The notes under the pieces: generated by a model
Told to the model about the DNA's origin: nothing
Databases searched by the model: none
The model's input: the letters and a program-made list of their open reading frames with translations, nothing else
Shown here: piece by piece, positions 1-7,142 of the stretch
Layout: every line of letters begins with the position of its first letter
Position numbering within the stretch: position 1 is the first letter of the stretch
Assembly: GCA_902799955.1 (NCBI GenBank)
Contig: CADCCQ010000028.1
Span: 1-33,259 of the forward strand
DNA: 33,259 nucleotides
Direction of reading: 5' to 3'
DNA from: an uncultured bacterium
GTDB taxonomy: Bacteria; Verrucomicrobiota; Kiritimatiellia; RFP12; UBA1067
Made by a program: the position numbers and the translations under genes

Positions 1-434
1 TCACGCAGTTCAAGCGCTACAAGGCGGCGGGCGCGTCGTCCGACGAGGCCAGCGAGCGCGAAGGCGCGAACAACGCGTTCGACGGCGACATCTCGACCAT
101 CTGGCACACGCAGTGGAAGAAGCGCAACCCCGGCTATCCGCACTTCGTCATCGGCGACTACGGCAAGACCCTCGCGCTCAAAGGCGTCTTCGCCGTTCCG
201 CGTCAGGACATGGACCATGGACGCGTCCGCCGCTACCGCCTTGAGCTGAGCGACGACGCGAAGACCTGGCGCACGGCCGCGGAAGGCGAGCTTGCAAACA
301 CGGACGACCTCACGGAGATCACATTCAAGCAGACGGAGTCCGCACGGTACATCCGCTTCAACGCGCTTTCGCCGTGGGACAAGTCGCAGCCGTGGGCCTC
401 CATGGCCGAACTCCAGCCGGTCTTCGGCGAATAG
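1..434 (+). CDS. C-terminal part of a secreted protein with an F5/8 type C (discoidin-like) domain
   Basis: The gene starts before the window and is read in the frame beginning at base 3, ending with TAG at 432-434. About 143 residues are visible. They contain the discoidin pattern: NNAFDGDISTIWHTQW near the start, then RRYRLELSDDAKTW, and ARYIRFNAL followed by MAELQPV at the end. Such domains bind carbohydrate and are common C-terminal appendages on bacterial glycosidases and sialidases. The catalytic part, if any, lies outside the window. The fucosidase gene follows after 30 nt and carries a similar C-terminal domain, so the two probably form one glycan-degradation operon. The domain assignment is by motif; the enzyme class is unknown. 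Confidence 0.75.
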   Translation, partial: TQFKRYKAAGASSDEASEREGANNAFDGDISTIWHTQWKKRNPGYPHFVIGDYGKTLALKGVFAVPRQDMDHGRVRRYRLELSDDAKTWRTAAEGELANTDDLTEITFKQTESARYIRFNALSPWDKSQPWASMAELQPVFGE

Positions 435-464
435 GCAAACTGCCAAGAGCCAACTCGCAAAGCC

Positions 465-2180
465 ATGACCAAGAAAACGATTGTAGTTGCAATGTCCGCG
501 GTTATGGCGGGGATTTCCTCGCTCGCGGCGGAGTACAAGCCAGAAGCGTGGAACCTCGAGGCGCGCGAGAGGTTCGCCGCGCACCGCTACGGCGTGTTCA
601 TTGTTTGGGGTCTCTACGCCAACTATGCGCAGGGCGAGTGGTATCTGCACCATGGGAACCTCGACCGCGACGCCTACGAGCGCATGCTGCACGGCTTCTA
701 CCCCTCGAAGTACGATGCGCGCGAGTGGGCGCGGATCGTCAGGAAATCGGGCGCGAAGTACATCACCATCACCGCGCGCCACCACGACGGCTTCGCGCTC
801 TGGCCGTCGAAGGTGGACGACTACAACATCAAGTCCACGCCGTTCAAGCGCGACATCCTCGGCGAGCTCGCCGAGGCGTGCAAGGCCGAGGGCGTCGAGC
901 TCTCGCTCTACTATTCGCTCCTCGACTGGCACCGCGCCGACTACACGCCCGGCCGGGCCTGGCTGCGCAGCGACGAATGGCGCGCGAAGCAGAGGCCCGA
1001 CTACGCCTCGTACAAGCGCTACATGATGGGACAGATCACCGAGCTACTCGACAACTACCACCCCATCAACATCTGGTTCGACGGCGAGTGGGACCACCTC
1101 GACAAGGACCGCGGCGGCACGTTCGACTGGGAGTTCGACGACATCTTCGACCTCATCCACTCGCGCAAGGCGCTCGTGGCGAACAACAACCACCGCGCGC
1201 CGCGTCCGAAGGAGGACATCCAGCTCTTCGAGCGCGACCTGCCTGGCGTCGGAACGATGTTCTCGAAAAACCAGCCGCTTCTCGACGACCGTCCGTCCGA
1301 ACAGTGCGACGTGATCCAGTACGGCGTGTGGGGATACAAGATTGGGCAGAACAAGTTCCGTCCGCCGGAGGAGTGCGTCGCGCTCATTGCGCGCGCCGCG
1401 TCGAAGGGCGCGAACCTTCTCCTCAACATCGGCCCCGACGGCTCGGGGCAGATTCCCGCGAAGGCCGTGGAGGTGTTCGAGGGAATTGGCAAGTGGTTCG
1501 AGAAGAACGGCGACTCGATCTACGGCACGAGGGCCGGCGGCGTCTCTCTTGGCATCAAGGTCGTCACCACGCGCAAGGACGACACGCTCTTCATCCACTT
1601 CATCGACCCGGAGGTGAAGGAGTTCGCGTTCCTCCTGGACGGCAAGAAGACGACGGTGAAATGTGCGCGTGCCAAGGGCGACGCATTCGACGTCGTGGTG
1701 CGCTTCCCGCTCGGCGGCAAGACGCCTTCGCAGTTCATCGAGCCGGGCGCGCACGATGCGTGGAAGGTAGTCGGCGAGACGTGCAAGAACCCCGGCAATG
1801 CGAAGGCCGCCCTCGACGGCAACAAGGATTCGCTGTGGCACTCGCATCCCGAACCGATGACGAAAAACGATCCGCTTCCCCCGCCGCAGAGCTTCACGGT
1901 CGATTGCGGGGCCGTGCGCGAGATGCGCGGATTCAAGTACACGCCTCGTCCCGCGCACTGCAGCGTGGGTGTGGTCGACAAGTGCGAGTTCTGGGTTTCG
2001 CTCGACGGCAAGGACTGGACGAAGGCCGCTGAAGGTTCGTTCCCCGACGTGCTGGAGTCTCGCAAGACGCGCGAGGTGAAGTTCGCGAAGCCAGTCAAGG
2101 CGCGCTACTTCCGTTTTGTGGCCACCCACGCGCTTCCCGTCAACGACCGCCTCGCCGTCGCCGAAGTCGACATCTTTTGA
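465..2180 (+). CDS. Secreted GH29 alpha-L-fucosidase with C-terminal discoidin domain
   Basis: 571 residues. Residues 1-22 form a signal peptide (MTKK, a hydrophobic stretch, then SLAA). The GH29 barrel follows: RYGVFIVWGLY at 41-51, the fucose-binding HHDGF at 106-110, and WFDGEWD at 204-210, whose Asp206 matches the GH29 nucleophile. LLLNIGPDGSGQIP is the usual late GH29 motif. Residues from about 440 look like an F5/8 C domain (NAKAALDGNKDSLWHSHPE, then ARYFRFVATHALP). The protein should release terminal alpha-L-fucose from host or plant glycans outside the cytoplasm. No strong Shine-Dalgarno is seen before the ATG. The acid/base residue of GH29 varies and was not assigned. Confidence 0.92.
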   Translation: MTKKTIVVAMSAVMAGISSLAAEYKPEAWNLEARERFAAHRYGVFIVWGLYANYAQGEWYLHHGNLDRDAYERMLHGFYPSKYDAREWARIVRKSGAKYITITARHHDGFALWPSKVDDYNIKSTPFKRDILGELAEACKAEGVELSLYYSLLDWHRADYTPGRAWLRSDEWRAKQRPDYASYKRYMMGQITELLDNYHPINIWFDGEWDHLDKDRGGTFDWEFDDIFDLIHSRKALVANNNHRAPRPKEDIQLFERDLPGVGTMFSKNQPLLDDRPSEQCDVIQYGVWGYKIGQNKFRPPEECVALIARAASKGANLLLNIGPDGSGQIPAKAVEVFEGIGKWFEKNGDSIYGTRAGGVSLGIKVVTTRKDDTLFIHFIDPEVKEFAFLLDGKKTTVKCARAKGDAFDVVVRFPLGGKTPSQFIEPGAHDAWKVVGETCKNPGNAKAALDGNKDSLWHSHPEPMTKNDPLPPPQSFTVDCGAVREMRGFKYTPRPAHCSVGVVDKCEFWVSLDGKDWTKAAEGSFPDVLESRKTREVKFAKPVKARYFRFVATHALPVNDRLAVAEVDIF

Positions 2181-2221
2181 TTGCGCCAGGTAATTTGGTG
2201 TAATGCTTCAGAAACCATAGT

Positions 2222-2240
2222 TTACATACCGCGTAAAGAA
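2222..2240 (+). promoter_or_regulatory. Candidate activator site upstream of the glnK sigma-54 promoter
   Basis: TTACATACCGCGTAAAGAA contains the dyad TTTAC-N7-GTAAA (counting the T at 2221). A 19-nt segment with the same outer bases (TTACATA, four variable bases, GTAAAGAA) lies upstream of gltD at 12382-12400. The spacing to the -24 element is similar in both places (30 and 28 nt). It may bind an NtrC-like enhancer-binding protein, although it does not match the proteobacterial NtrC consensus. The function is inferred from position and conservation only. Confidence 0.45.
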
Positions 2241-2270
2241 AAACGCTGCCAACTCCAGTCTTTCCCGCAT

Positions 2271-2286
2271 TGGCATGGTTCGTGCT
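2271..2286 (+). promoter_or_regulatory. Sigma-54 (-24/-12) promoter of the glnK-amtB operon
   Basis: TGGCATGGTTCGTGCT fits the RpoN consensus TGGCACG-N4-TTGCW, with the GG and GC dinucleotides at the required spacing. The only departures are C to T at position 6 and T to G at position 12. The transcription start would be near 2297, giving a 36-nt leader before the glnK ATG. The gltD promoter at 12429-12444 is nearly the same. Sigma-54 control is typical of P-II/ammonium-channel operons. Confidence 0.72.
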
Positions 2287-2332
2287 AATGTTTCTGTGTC
2301 GCCGCGATGGACGCGGCGACGCGAAAGGAAAG

Positions 2333-2674
2333 ATGAAACTGATAATAGCATACATCCAGCCCGAGCGGCTGAATGCCGTCAAGCAGGCGCTCTTCGCCCG
2401 CGAAATATATAAGATGTCCGTGACCAACGCGCTTGGATGCGGGAAGCAGGGAGGATACCTCCATCTCTACCGCGGCGCGGTGGAGGAAGTGACGCTCCAC
2501 AAGAAGATGCGCCTTGCCATCGGCGTCAACGACGACTACATCGAGAAGACGATCGAGGCCATCATAGAAGGCGCGCGCACGGGCGACATCGGCGACGGAA
2601 AGATCTTCGTCCTGCCGATGGAGGAGTGCGTGCGCATCCGAACCGGAGAACGCGGTCCGGCAGCGATTGGATAA
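2333..2674 (+). CDS. glnK: P-II family nitrogen regulatory protein
   Basis: 113 residues, the normal P-II length. The start at 2333 is chosen because [13 protein letters not shown] aligns with P-II N-termini and AAAGGAA lies just upstream; a longer reading from 2270 would run through the promoter. The T-loop region contains YRGAVEE at 46-52, and the C-terminal signature [10 protein letters not shown] followed by RIRTGERG is intact. P-II trimers bind ATP/ADP and 2-oxoglutarate and plug AmtB when ammonium is plentiful, which fits the amtB gene downstream. The position of the uridylylated Tyr51 of enterobacterial P-II is Glu here, so regulation is probably by ligands alone. Tyr46 is kept. The family is certain; GlnK versus GlnB is chosen from the amtB linkage. 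Confidence 0.93.
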   Translation: MKLIIAYIQPERLNAVKQALFAREIYKMSVTNALGCGKQGGYLHLYRGAVEEVTLHKKMRLAIGVNDDYIEKTIEAIIEGARTGDIGDGKIFVLPMEECVRIRTGERGPAAIG

Positions 2675-2677
2675 AGG

Positions 2678-2736
2678 ACTTCTGACTTCAGACTTCGGAC
2701 TTCCATAACTGAAGTCTGACGTCCGAGGTCTGAAGT
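2678..2736 (+). repeat. 59-nt heptamer inverted-repeat element, ACTTCNG family (intergenic copy)
   Basis: Four tandem 7-mers of type ACTTCNG (the last cut to ACTTC), a loop of about five bases, then four 7-mers of type CNGAAGT. The two arms can pair into a long imperfect hairpin. It starts three bases after the glnK stop and ends 20 nt before the amtB start. Related copies lie inside gltB at 14209, 14461 and 17866. In the transcript it could protect the 3' end of glnK or separate glnK and amtB expression; that is inference. Confidence 0.85.
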
Positions 2737-2756
2737 CAAGTAACTGGAGAAAAACA

Positions 2757-4052
2757 ATGACACCTGAAATCACAGCACCAGCAGTGCAAACCAACCTCAA
2801 CGTAGTCTGGACGCTCATCGCTGGCATTTTGGTATTCACCATGCAGGCTGGCTTTGCCCTCGTTGAGACGGGCTTCACCCGCGCCAAGAACGCGGCGAAC
2901 ATCATGATGAAGAACCTCATGGACTTCGCCGCCGGCTCGCTTGCGTTCTACATCCTCGGCGCTGCGCTCATGTTCGGTGCCACGAAGGCTGCGGGCTGGT
3001 TCGGCTGGGGCGGACTCGGCATGCCGACTCTCGCCAACGGCGAAGGCGCGTGGGACTGGACGTTCCTCTTCTTCCAGACCATGTTCGCCGCGACGGCCGC
3101 GACGATCGTCTCCGGCGCGGTCGCGGAGCGCATCGAGTTCAAGAGCTACCTCATCTACTCGGTCATCATCTCGGCGATCGTCTATCCCGTGAGCGGACAC
3201 TGGATGTGGGGCGGTCTCGCGGGCGAGGCGTCGCAGGGCTGGCTTGAGAAGCTCGGTTTCCACGACTTCGCCGGTTCCACGGTCGTCCACTCCGTCGGCG
3301 GCTGGATCGCGCTCGCAGGCGCCATCGCACTCGGGCCGCGCATCGGCAAGTACCGCCACGACGGCAAGGCGAACCCGATTCCCGGGCACTCGCTCGTTCT
3401 CGGTACCCTCGGCGTGTTCCTTCTGTGGATCGGCTGGTTCGGGTTCAACCCCGGCAGCTACACGGCCGGCGTCGGCTCCATCGGACGCGTCGCGATGACC
3501 ACGAACCTCGCCGCCTGCGCCGGCACGATCGCCGCGCTCGTCACGGCGTGGATCATCATGGGCAAGCCCGATCTCACGATGGCACTCAACGGCTCGCTCG
3601 CGGGACTCGTCGCGATCACTGCGCCCTGCGATCTCGTGACGGCGAACGCCGCCATCGTCATCGGACTCGTCGCCGGCGTGTTCGTAGTCCTCTCCGTGTT
3701 CGCGCTCGACCGTGTCCACATCGACGATCCCGTCGGCGCGGTCTCGGTCCACTGCGTGAACGGCGTGTGGGGCACGATCGCCGTTGGACTCTTCGCCGCG
3801 CCGACAACGTACGGCTACGGCAACGAGCTTGCGGGGCTCTTCTACGGCGGCGGATTCAAGCTCTTGGGCGTGCAGCTCCTCGGAGCGGGCGCGACGGCCG
3901 CCTGGGCGTTCAGCATGGGCGCGGCGATTTTCTTCACCTTGAAGAAGTTCGGCATCCTCCGCGTCTCGCCAAAGACCGAGCTGAAGGGCCTCGACCTCGT
4001 CGAACACGGGCAGGACGCCTACGCCTCGTTCCAGTTCTTCAGCAACACTTGA
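2757..4052 (+). CDS. amtB: Ammonium channel/transporter AmtB
   Basis: 431 residues, the usual Amt length, with about eleven hydrophobic membrane segments. The N-terminal part has QAGFALVETGFTRAKNAAN. The pore signature DFAGSTVVH spans Asp170 to His178, and DPVGAVSVHCVNGVWG carries the second pore histidine, His332. These correspond to the conserved Asp and twin His of AmtB. It conducts ammonium/ammonia across the cytoplasmic membrane and is gated by the P-II protein encoded just upstream. CTGGAGAA precedes the ATG. Cotranscription from the sigma-54 promoter at 2271 is likely, across the hairpin element at 2678-2736. No separate signal peptide is evident. Confidence 0.95.
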   Translation: MTPEITAPAVQTNLNVVWTLIAGILVFTMQAGFALVETGFTRAKNAANIMMKNLMDFAAGSLAFYILGAALMFGATKAAGWFGWGGLGMPTLANGEGAWDWTFLFFQTMFAATAATIVSGAVAERIEFKSYLIYSVIISAIVYPVSGHWMWGGLAGEASQGWLEKLGFHDFAGSTVVHSVGGWIALAGAIALGPRIGKYRHDGKANPIPGHSLVLGTLGVFLLWIGWFGFNPGSYTAGVGSIGRVAMTTNLAACAGTIAALVTAWIIMGKPDLTMALNGSLAGLVAITAPCDLVTANAAIVIGLVAGVFVVLSVFALDRVHIDDPVGAVSVHCVNGVWGTIAVGLFAAPTTYGYGNELAGLFYGGGFKLLGVQLLGAGATAAWAFSMGAAIFFTLKKFGILRVSPKTELKGLDLVEHGQDAYASFQFFSNT

Positions 4053-4054
4053 GA

Positions 4055-4152
4055 AATGTTGCCAATATTGCCAATGTTGCCAGTTTCAATTACCAATACC
4101 AATTGGAAATTGGCAACATTGGAACTGGCAACACTTCCACATTGGCAACATT
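4055..4152 (+). repeat. 9-mer inverted-repeat element, AATGTTGCC/GGCAACATT family
   Basis: The amtB-porin gap begins with three tandem 9-mers (AATGTTGCC, AATATTGCC, AATGTTGCC). After an AT-rich centre containing CCAATTGG it returns with GGCAACATT, GGCAACACT and GGCAACATT. The arms are reverse complements and can fold into a long stem. It fills nearly the whole 130-nt gap. The word length differs from the ACTTCNG family but the design is the same. No sigma-54 or clear sigma-70 promoter is visible in this gap. Confidence 0.8.
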
Positions 4153-4182
4153 ACCCAACCATTCAACCTTGACAAAACTCCA

Positions 4183-4992
4183 ATGAAAACCAAAAACCTA
4201 ACCTCTCTTCTTGCTTCTGCCGCGCTCGCGTTCTCCGTCGGCGCGTCCGAGACGAACGAACTGGAGAAGACCGACAACGGCGGCCTGAAAATCGAGGCGT
4301 CCATGGACGTGCTGAGCGACTATGTCTGGCGCGGCATGATCTGCAACGGCAATCCCGTCTGGCAGCCAAGCGTCACGCTCGGCTACGACGCGGGTGACCT
4401 CGGTGCCGTCTCGGCAAATGTCTGGCAGAGTTACGATCTCACGCACAAGCGAGGGACGTCCAACACCAGCCGCCGGTCGTGCGGACTGCAGGAGGTTGAC
4501 TACACGCTTGCCTACGCCAACTCAATCGGTCCTGTGGGACTTGAGGCCGGTCACGTCTGGTACACCTTCCCGAACAACAACGGGCACAGCGACCAGGAAC
4601 TCTACGCGACCGTCTCATACAAGAACGACATCGCAACGCCCACCGCATCCGCCTACTGGAACTATTCAGATTCGGCTGGGACGGACGTCTCTGCGGTCTA
4701 CTTCTCATTCGGGCTTTCCCGTGACTTCAACCCGATTGACAAGCTGACCCTCACACCGAAGGCGGAAATTGGCTTCGGCGATTATGCCTATACGGACTCG
4801 TCCGGTGGCACGGAGCTGACCGACCAGACCATCGGCCTTTCGGCCAGCTACGCGATCACAGAGTGGTTCTCCGTTGGCGCGCAGATCAACTACACCTGGA
4901 CGCCCTCGCACACCCTGCGCCACGAGGGCTACATGGGTGAAGGCAAGCACCAGATTCTCTGGGGCGGCGTCAACGCAACGATTTCTTTCTAG
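4183..4992 (+). CDS. Outer-membrane beta-barrel protein, TorF/Gcw_chp-like putative porin
   Basis: 269 residues. A signal peptide (MKTKNLTSLLASAALAFSVGAS) is followed by alternating polar and aromatic beta strands and a C-terminal Phe (NATISF), typical of outer-membrane barrels. The early motif ASMDVLSDYVWRGM resembles the DUF/TIGR02001 (Gcw_chp, TorF) family, whose genes are often found near amtB and glnK in other bacteria. It could let ammonium or small nitrogen compounds cross the outer membrane, but no substrate is known. No clear Shine-Dalgarno precedes the ATG. It is separated from amtB only by the repeat element, so it may be read from the glnK promoter. The barrel assignment is strong; the family name is moderately sure. 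Confidence 0.75.
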   Translation: MKTKNLTSLLASAALAFSVGASETNELEKTDNGGLKIEASMDVLSDYVWRGMICNGNPVWQPSVTLGYDAGDLGAVSANVWQSYDLTHKRGTSNTSRRSCGLQEVDYTLAYANSIGPVGLEAGHVWYTFPNNNGHSDQELYATVSYKNDIATPTASAYWNYSDSAGTDVSAVYFSFGLSRDFNPIDKLTLTPKAEIGFGDYAYTDSSGGTELTDQTIGLSASYAITEWFSVGAQINYTWTPSHTLRHEGYMGEGKHQILWGGVNATISF

Positions 4993-5006
4993 CCAAAGAA
5001 AATCCT

Positions 5007-5051
5007 GGCCTGCGGCGGCGGTTTTCGTATTTGCACCGTCCGCCGCAGGCC
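5007..5051 (+). terminator. Strong hairpin after the porin gene, possible terminator
   Basis: GGCCTGCGGCGG at 5007-5018 and CCGCCGCAGGCC at 5040-5051 are perfect 12-bp complements around a 21-nt loop. The hairpin lies 15 nt after the porin stop. It is followed by TTAACCC rather than a run of T, so it is not a classic intrinsic terminator. It could be a transcript-end stabiliser or a Rho-assisted terminator. Confidence 0.5.
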
Positions 5052-5078
5052 TTAACCCTCAGTTGACAAATCCGAATC

Positions 5079-6893
5079 ATGGAAGGTTTCTACAGAATCG
5101 CAGCCGCCGCGCCGCGCCTCCATTTGGGCAATCCGGCGGCGAACGCGAAGGAACTTGTGCGGCTCGCAAAGGAGGCCGCCAAGGATGGCGTCGCCGCGAT
5201 CGTGTTTCCCGAGTTGTGCCTGACGGGCTACACCTGCGGCGACATGTTCTTCCGCGACGAGCTTCTCGCCGCAGCATCTGCGGCGGCGGAGACCTTCGCC
5301 GCGAAGACAGCGAACCTGCCGCTCGTCTCCATCGTCGGCCTGCCGGTCGCGGAAGGACCCGCCATCTACAACGCGGCGGCCATTGTCCACGGCGGCAAGA
5401 TCGCGGGCATCGTCCGCAAGCGCGCCCTGCCGAATTACGGCGAATACTACGAGCGGCGGCAGTTCACGCCGGCGCCCGCCGACGAACCTCTTTCCATTTT
5501 TGACGTTGGAGGATTCAGGCTCGGCGTTGAGATATGCGAAGATCTCTGGACGCCCGTTCCGCCGAGTTCGCTGATGGCGGAAGGCGGCATCGACGTGGTG
5601 TTTAACCTCTCCGCCAGCACGGACTTCCTCGGCAAGTCGCAGAGGCGCCAGTCGCTCGTCGAGCAGCAAAGCCTGCGGTTGGGGTGCGCCTACGCGATGG
5701 CGTGCGCCGGTTCGGGGGAGTCGAGTGCAGATGCGGTTTACGGCGGATGTCCAGTCATTGCCGTAGAAGGACGGACCGTCGCCGCGGGCAAGTTGTTCAA
5801 CGGCGCGCCGCAGATCGTCGCGGCGGACGTCGATGTCGCCGCCGCACGGCACCGGAGGAGAAGCACGTCGTCCGTCTATTGCTCGCCCCCCATTCCCGGC
5901 GTCCGCCGACAGCTGGTCACCCTCACCGCCAAGCTGCCCTCAGCAACGCCATCCGCCGTCTCCCGCTCGCCATTCCTTGACGAATATGGTGAAGACCGTT
6001 GGTGGCGGAAGCTTCTCGACATCCAGGCGACGGGGCTCGCACGGCGGATGGCAAGCGCCGCCATCGGCAGACTCGTCGTCGGCGTGTCGGGTGGCGCAGA
6101 CTCAGCCCTCGCTCTTCTCGGCGCCGCGACGGCGCTCGACAGGCTGGGGCTTGAACGCGACAACCTCCTCGCCGTCGTCATGCCCGGATTCGGCTCGACG
6201 AAAACCACGCAGGACCGGGCCGTCAAATTGGCAGAAGCCGTCGGCGCAACCGTTCGCGTAGTCGATATCTGCGAATCGTGCAGCCGCCATCTTGCCGACA
6301 TCGGACACGTCAAGGACGTGCACGACATCGCATACGAAAATGCACAGGCGAGGGAACGCACACAGGTTCTGATGGACATCGCGAACATGGAGCGCGCGCT
6401 TGTCGTCGGCACGGGCGACCTCTCTGAGATTGCGCTCGGCTGGAACACCTACAACGGCGACCACATGAGCATGTACCAGATCAACGCCTCCGTGCCGAAG
6501 ACGATGGTACTTACCGCCCTGCGCCTCATCGCAAAGGAAACGGATGAGCCACTCAAGACGCTGTTGGCGGAAATCGCCGCCGCGCCAATCACGCCCGAAC
6601 TTCTGCCCGGCGCCGCGGCCAATGACTCGGAGGCACGTCTCGGGCCATACGAACTCCACGATTTCTTCCTATTTCACTATTTGGCGGACGGCGCATCTGC
6701 CGACAAACTTCGTGAACTGGCACAGCTCGCATTTGCCGGCGAATATTCGTCCGAAGTGGCTGATGACACGTTGGCCAAATTCCTCAGAAGGTTCCGCGCC
6801 GCGCAGTACAAACGCAACTGCGTCCCAGACGGTCCCAAAATCACGTTATCGCTTTCCCCCCGCGCCGATTGGCGCATGCCCAGCGACATGTAG
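5079..6893 (+). CDS. nadE: Glutamine-dependent NAD+ synthetase
   Basis: 604 residues in two domains. Residues 1 to about 290 are a nitrilase-type glutaminase with the triad Glu45 (FPELCLTGY), Lys114 (RKRALPNYGEYYE) and Cys153 (EICEDLW). Residues from about 300 are the synthetase, with the ATP-pyrophosphatase loop SGGADS at 337-342 and VVGTGDLSEIALGW further on. It amidates nicotinic acid adenine dinucleotide using ammonia released from glutamine, the last step of NAD synthesis. The ATG at 5079 has no good Shine-Dalgarno, but the next residues (YRIAAAAPRLHLGN) match family N-termini. It appears to stand alone between the porin and the leucine operon. Confidence 0.95.
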   Translation: MEGFYRIAAAAPRLHLGNPAANAKELVRLAKEAAKDGVAAIVFPELCLTGYTCGDMFFRDELLAAASAAAETFAAKTANLPLVSIVGLPVAEGPAIYNAAAIVHGGKIAGIVRKRALPNYGEYYERRQFTPAPADEPLSIFDVGGFRLGVEICEDLWTPVPPSSLMAEGGIDVVFNLSASTDFLGKSQRRQSLVEQQSLRLGCAYAMACAGSGESSADAVYGGCPVIAVEGRTVAAGKLFNGAPQIVAADVDVAAARHRRRSTSSVYCSPPIPGVRRQLVTLTAKLPSATPSAVSRSPFLDEYGEDRWWRKLLDIQATGLARRMASAAIGRLVVGVSGGADSALALLGAATALDRLGLERDNLLAVVMPGFGSTKTTQDRAVKLAEAVGATVRVVDICESCSRHLADIGHVKDVHDIAYENAQARERTQVLMDIANMERALVVGTGDLSEIALGWNTYNGDHMSMYQINASVPKTMVLTALRLIAKETDEPLKTLLAEIAAAPITPELLPGAAANDSEARLGPYELHDFFLFHYLADGASADKLRELAQLAFAGEYSSEVADDTLAKFLRRFRAAQYKRNCVPDGPKITLSLSPRADWRMPSDM

Positions 6894-6918
6894 AATTTCC
6901 GCTCATCAAAGTTTGTTG

Positions 6919-6947
6919 TTGCACGCGCCCTGCCGTTATGATATACT
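6919..6947 (+). promoter_or_regulatory. Sigma-70 promoter of the leucine operon
   Basis: TTGCAC (6919-6924), a 17-bp spacer and TATACT (6942-6947). Transcription should start near 6954, about 20 nt before the leader peptide ATG. The same -35 (TTGCAC) and spacer occur at 20375 ahead of the M24 peptidase gene. Confidence 0.8.
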
Positions 6948-6974
6948 ATTGTGCGTCAAGGCAAAAAAGAAAAC

Positions 6975-7049
6975 ATGAACACGAACCTTCTTCTTAACGG
7001 GCTTCTTCTGCTCGCGCTTACGAGGCGCGGGGCGGTTTTGCTCGTCTGA
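6975..7049 (+). CDS. leuL: Leucine-rich leader peptide of the leu operon attenuator
   Basis: A 24-codon reading frame with ATG at 6975 and TGA at 7047-7049. Ten codons are leucine: positions 5-7, 10-13, 15, 22 and 23. The other hydrophobic codons are mainly valine (21 and 24) and alanine. It lies between a good promoter and a terminator hairpin, directly upstream of leuA. This is the arrangement of amino-acid biosynthetic leader peptides: ribosomes slowed at the Leu codons when charged tRNA-Leu is low would allow readthrough. A purine-rich stretch (AAAAAAGAAAAC) precedes the ATG as a weak ribosome site. The peptide itself probably has no other function. Confidence 0.85.
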   Translation: MNTNLLLNGLLLLALTRRGAVLLV

Positions 7050-7089
7050 AAAGGTCTAGGGTTCAGATAGAAGGCAAACGGCTCCGCGC
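7025..7089 (+). promoter_or_regulatory. Antiterminator pairing of the leu attenuator
   Basis: GCGCGGGGCGGTT at 7025-7037, inside leader codons 17-21, can pair with AACGGCTCCGCGC at 7077-7089 at 12 of 13 positions (one G-U, one mismatch). The second segment is also the 5' arm of the terminator, so the two structures exclude each other. A ribosome stalled at the Leu codons 5-15 (6987-7019) leaves 7025-7037 free. A ribosome that reaches the stop codon at 7047 covers it. Confidence 0.75.
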
Positions 7090-7113
7090 GAAAGGCGGGG
7101 CCGTTTTTCTTTT
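7077..7113 (+). terminator. Intrinsic terminator (attenuator) before leuA
   Basis: The arms AACGGCTCCGC (7077-7087) and GCGGGGCCGTT (7095-7105) form an 11-bp stem with one G-U pair. The loop is GCGAAAG, and TTTCTTTT follows (7106-7113). It is a good Rho-independent terminator placed 30 nt before leuA. Confidence 0.85.
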
Positions 7114-7142
7114 GCTTGCAACCCCCAAAAGGAAACACGCAG

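Noticed and set aside
1044..2129. Long reverse-strand open frames opposite the fucosidase and most other genes
   Set aside because: They mirror the codon pattern of GC-rich forward genes, give Arg/Ala/Val/Asp-rich products without recognisable motifs, and lack ribosome-binding sites.
2181..2220. NtrC-type site (TGCGCC...GGTGTA) before glnK
   Set aside because: The half-sites are separated by nine bases, not the five of the known NtrC site, and the pattern is not repeated before gltD.
2270..2332. Longer P-II protein starting at 2270
   Set aside because: The extra 21 codons overlap the sigma-54 promoter and do not resemble P-II; the ATG at 2333 has its own ribosome site.
5063..5068. TTGACA just before nadE (and a similar TTGACA at 4169 before the porin) as -35 boxes
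   Set aside because: The matching -10 would fall inside the coding region in both cases and no TATAAT-like hexamer is there.
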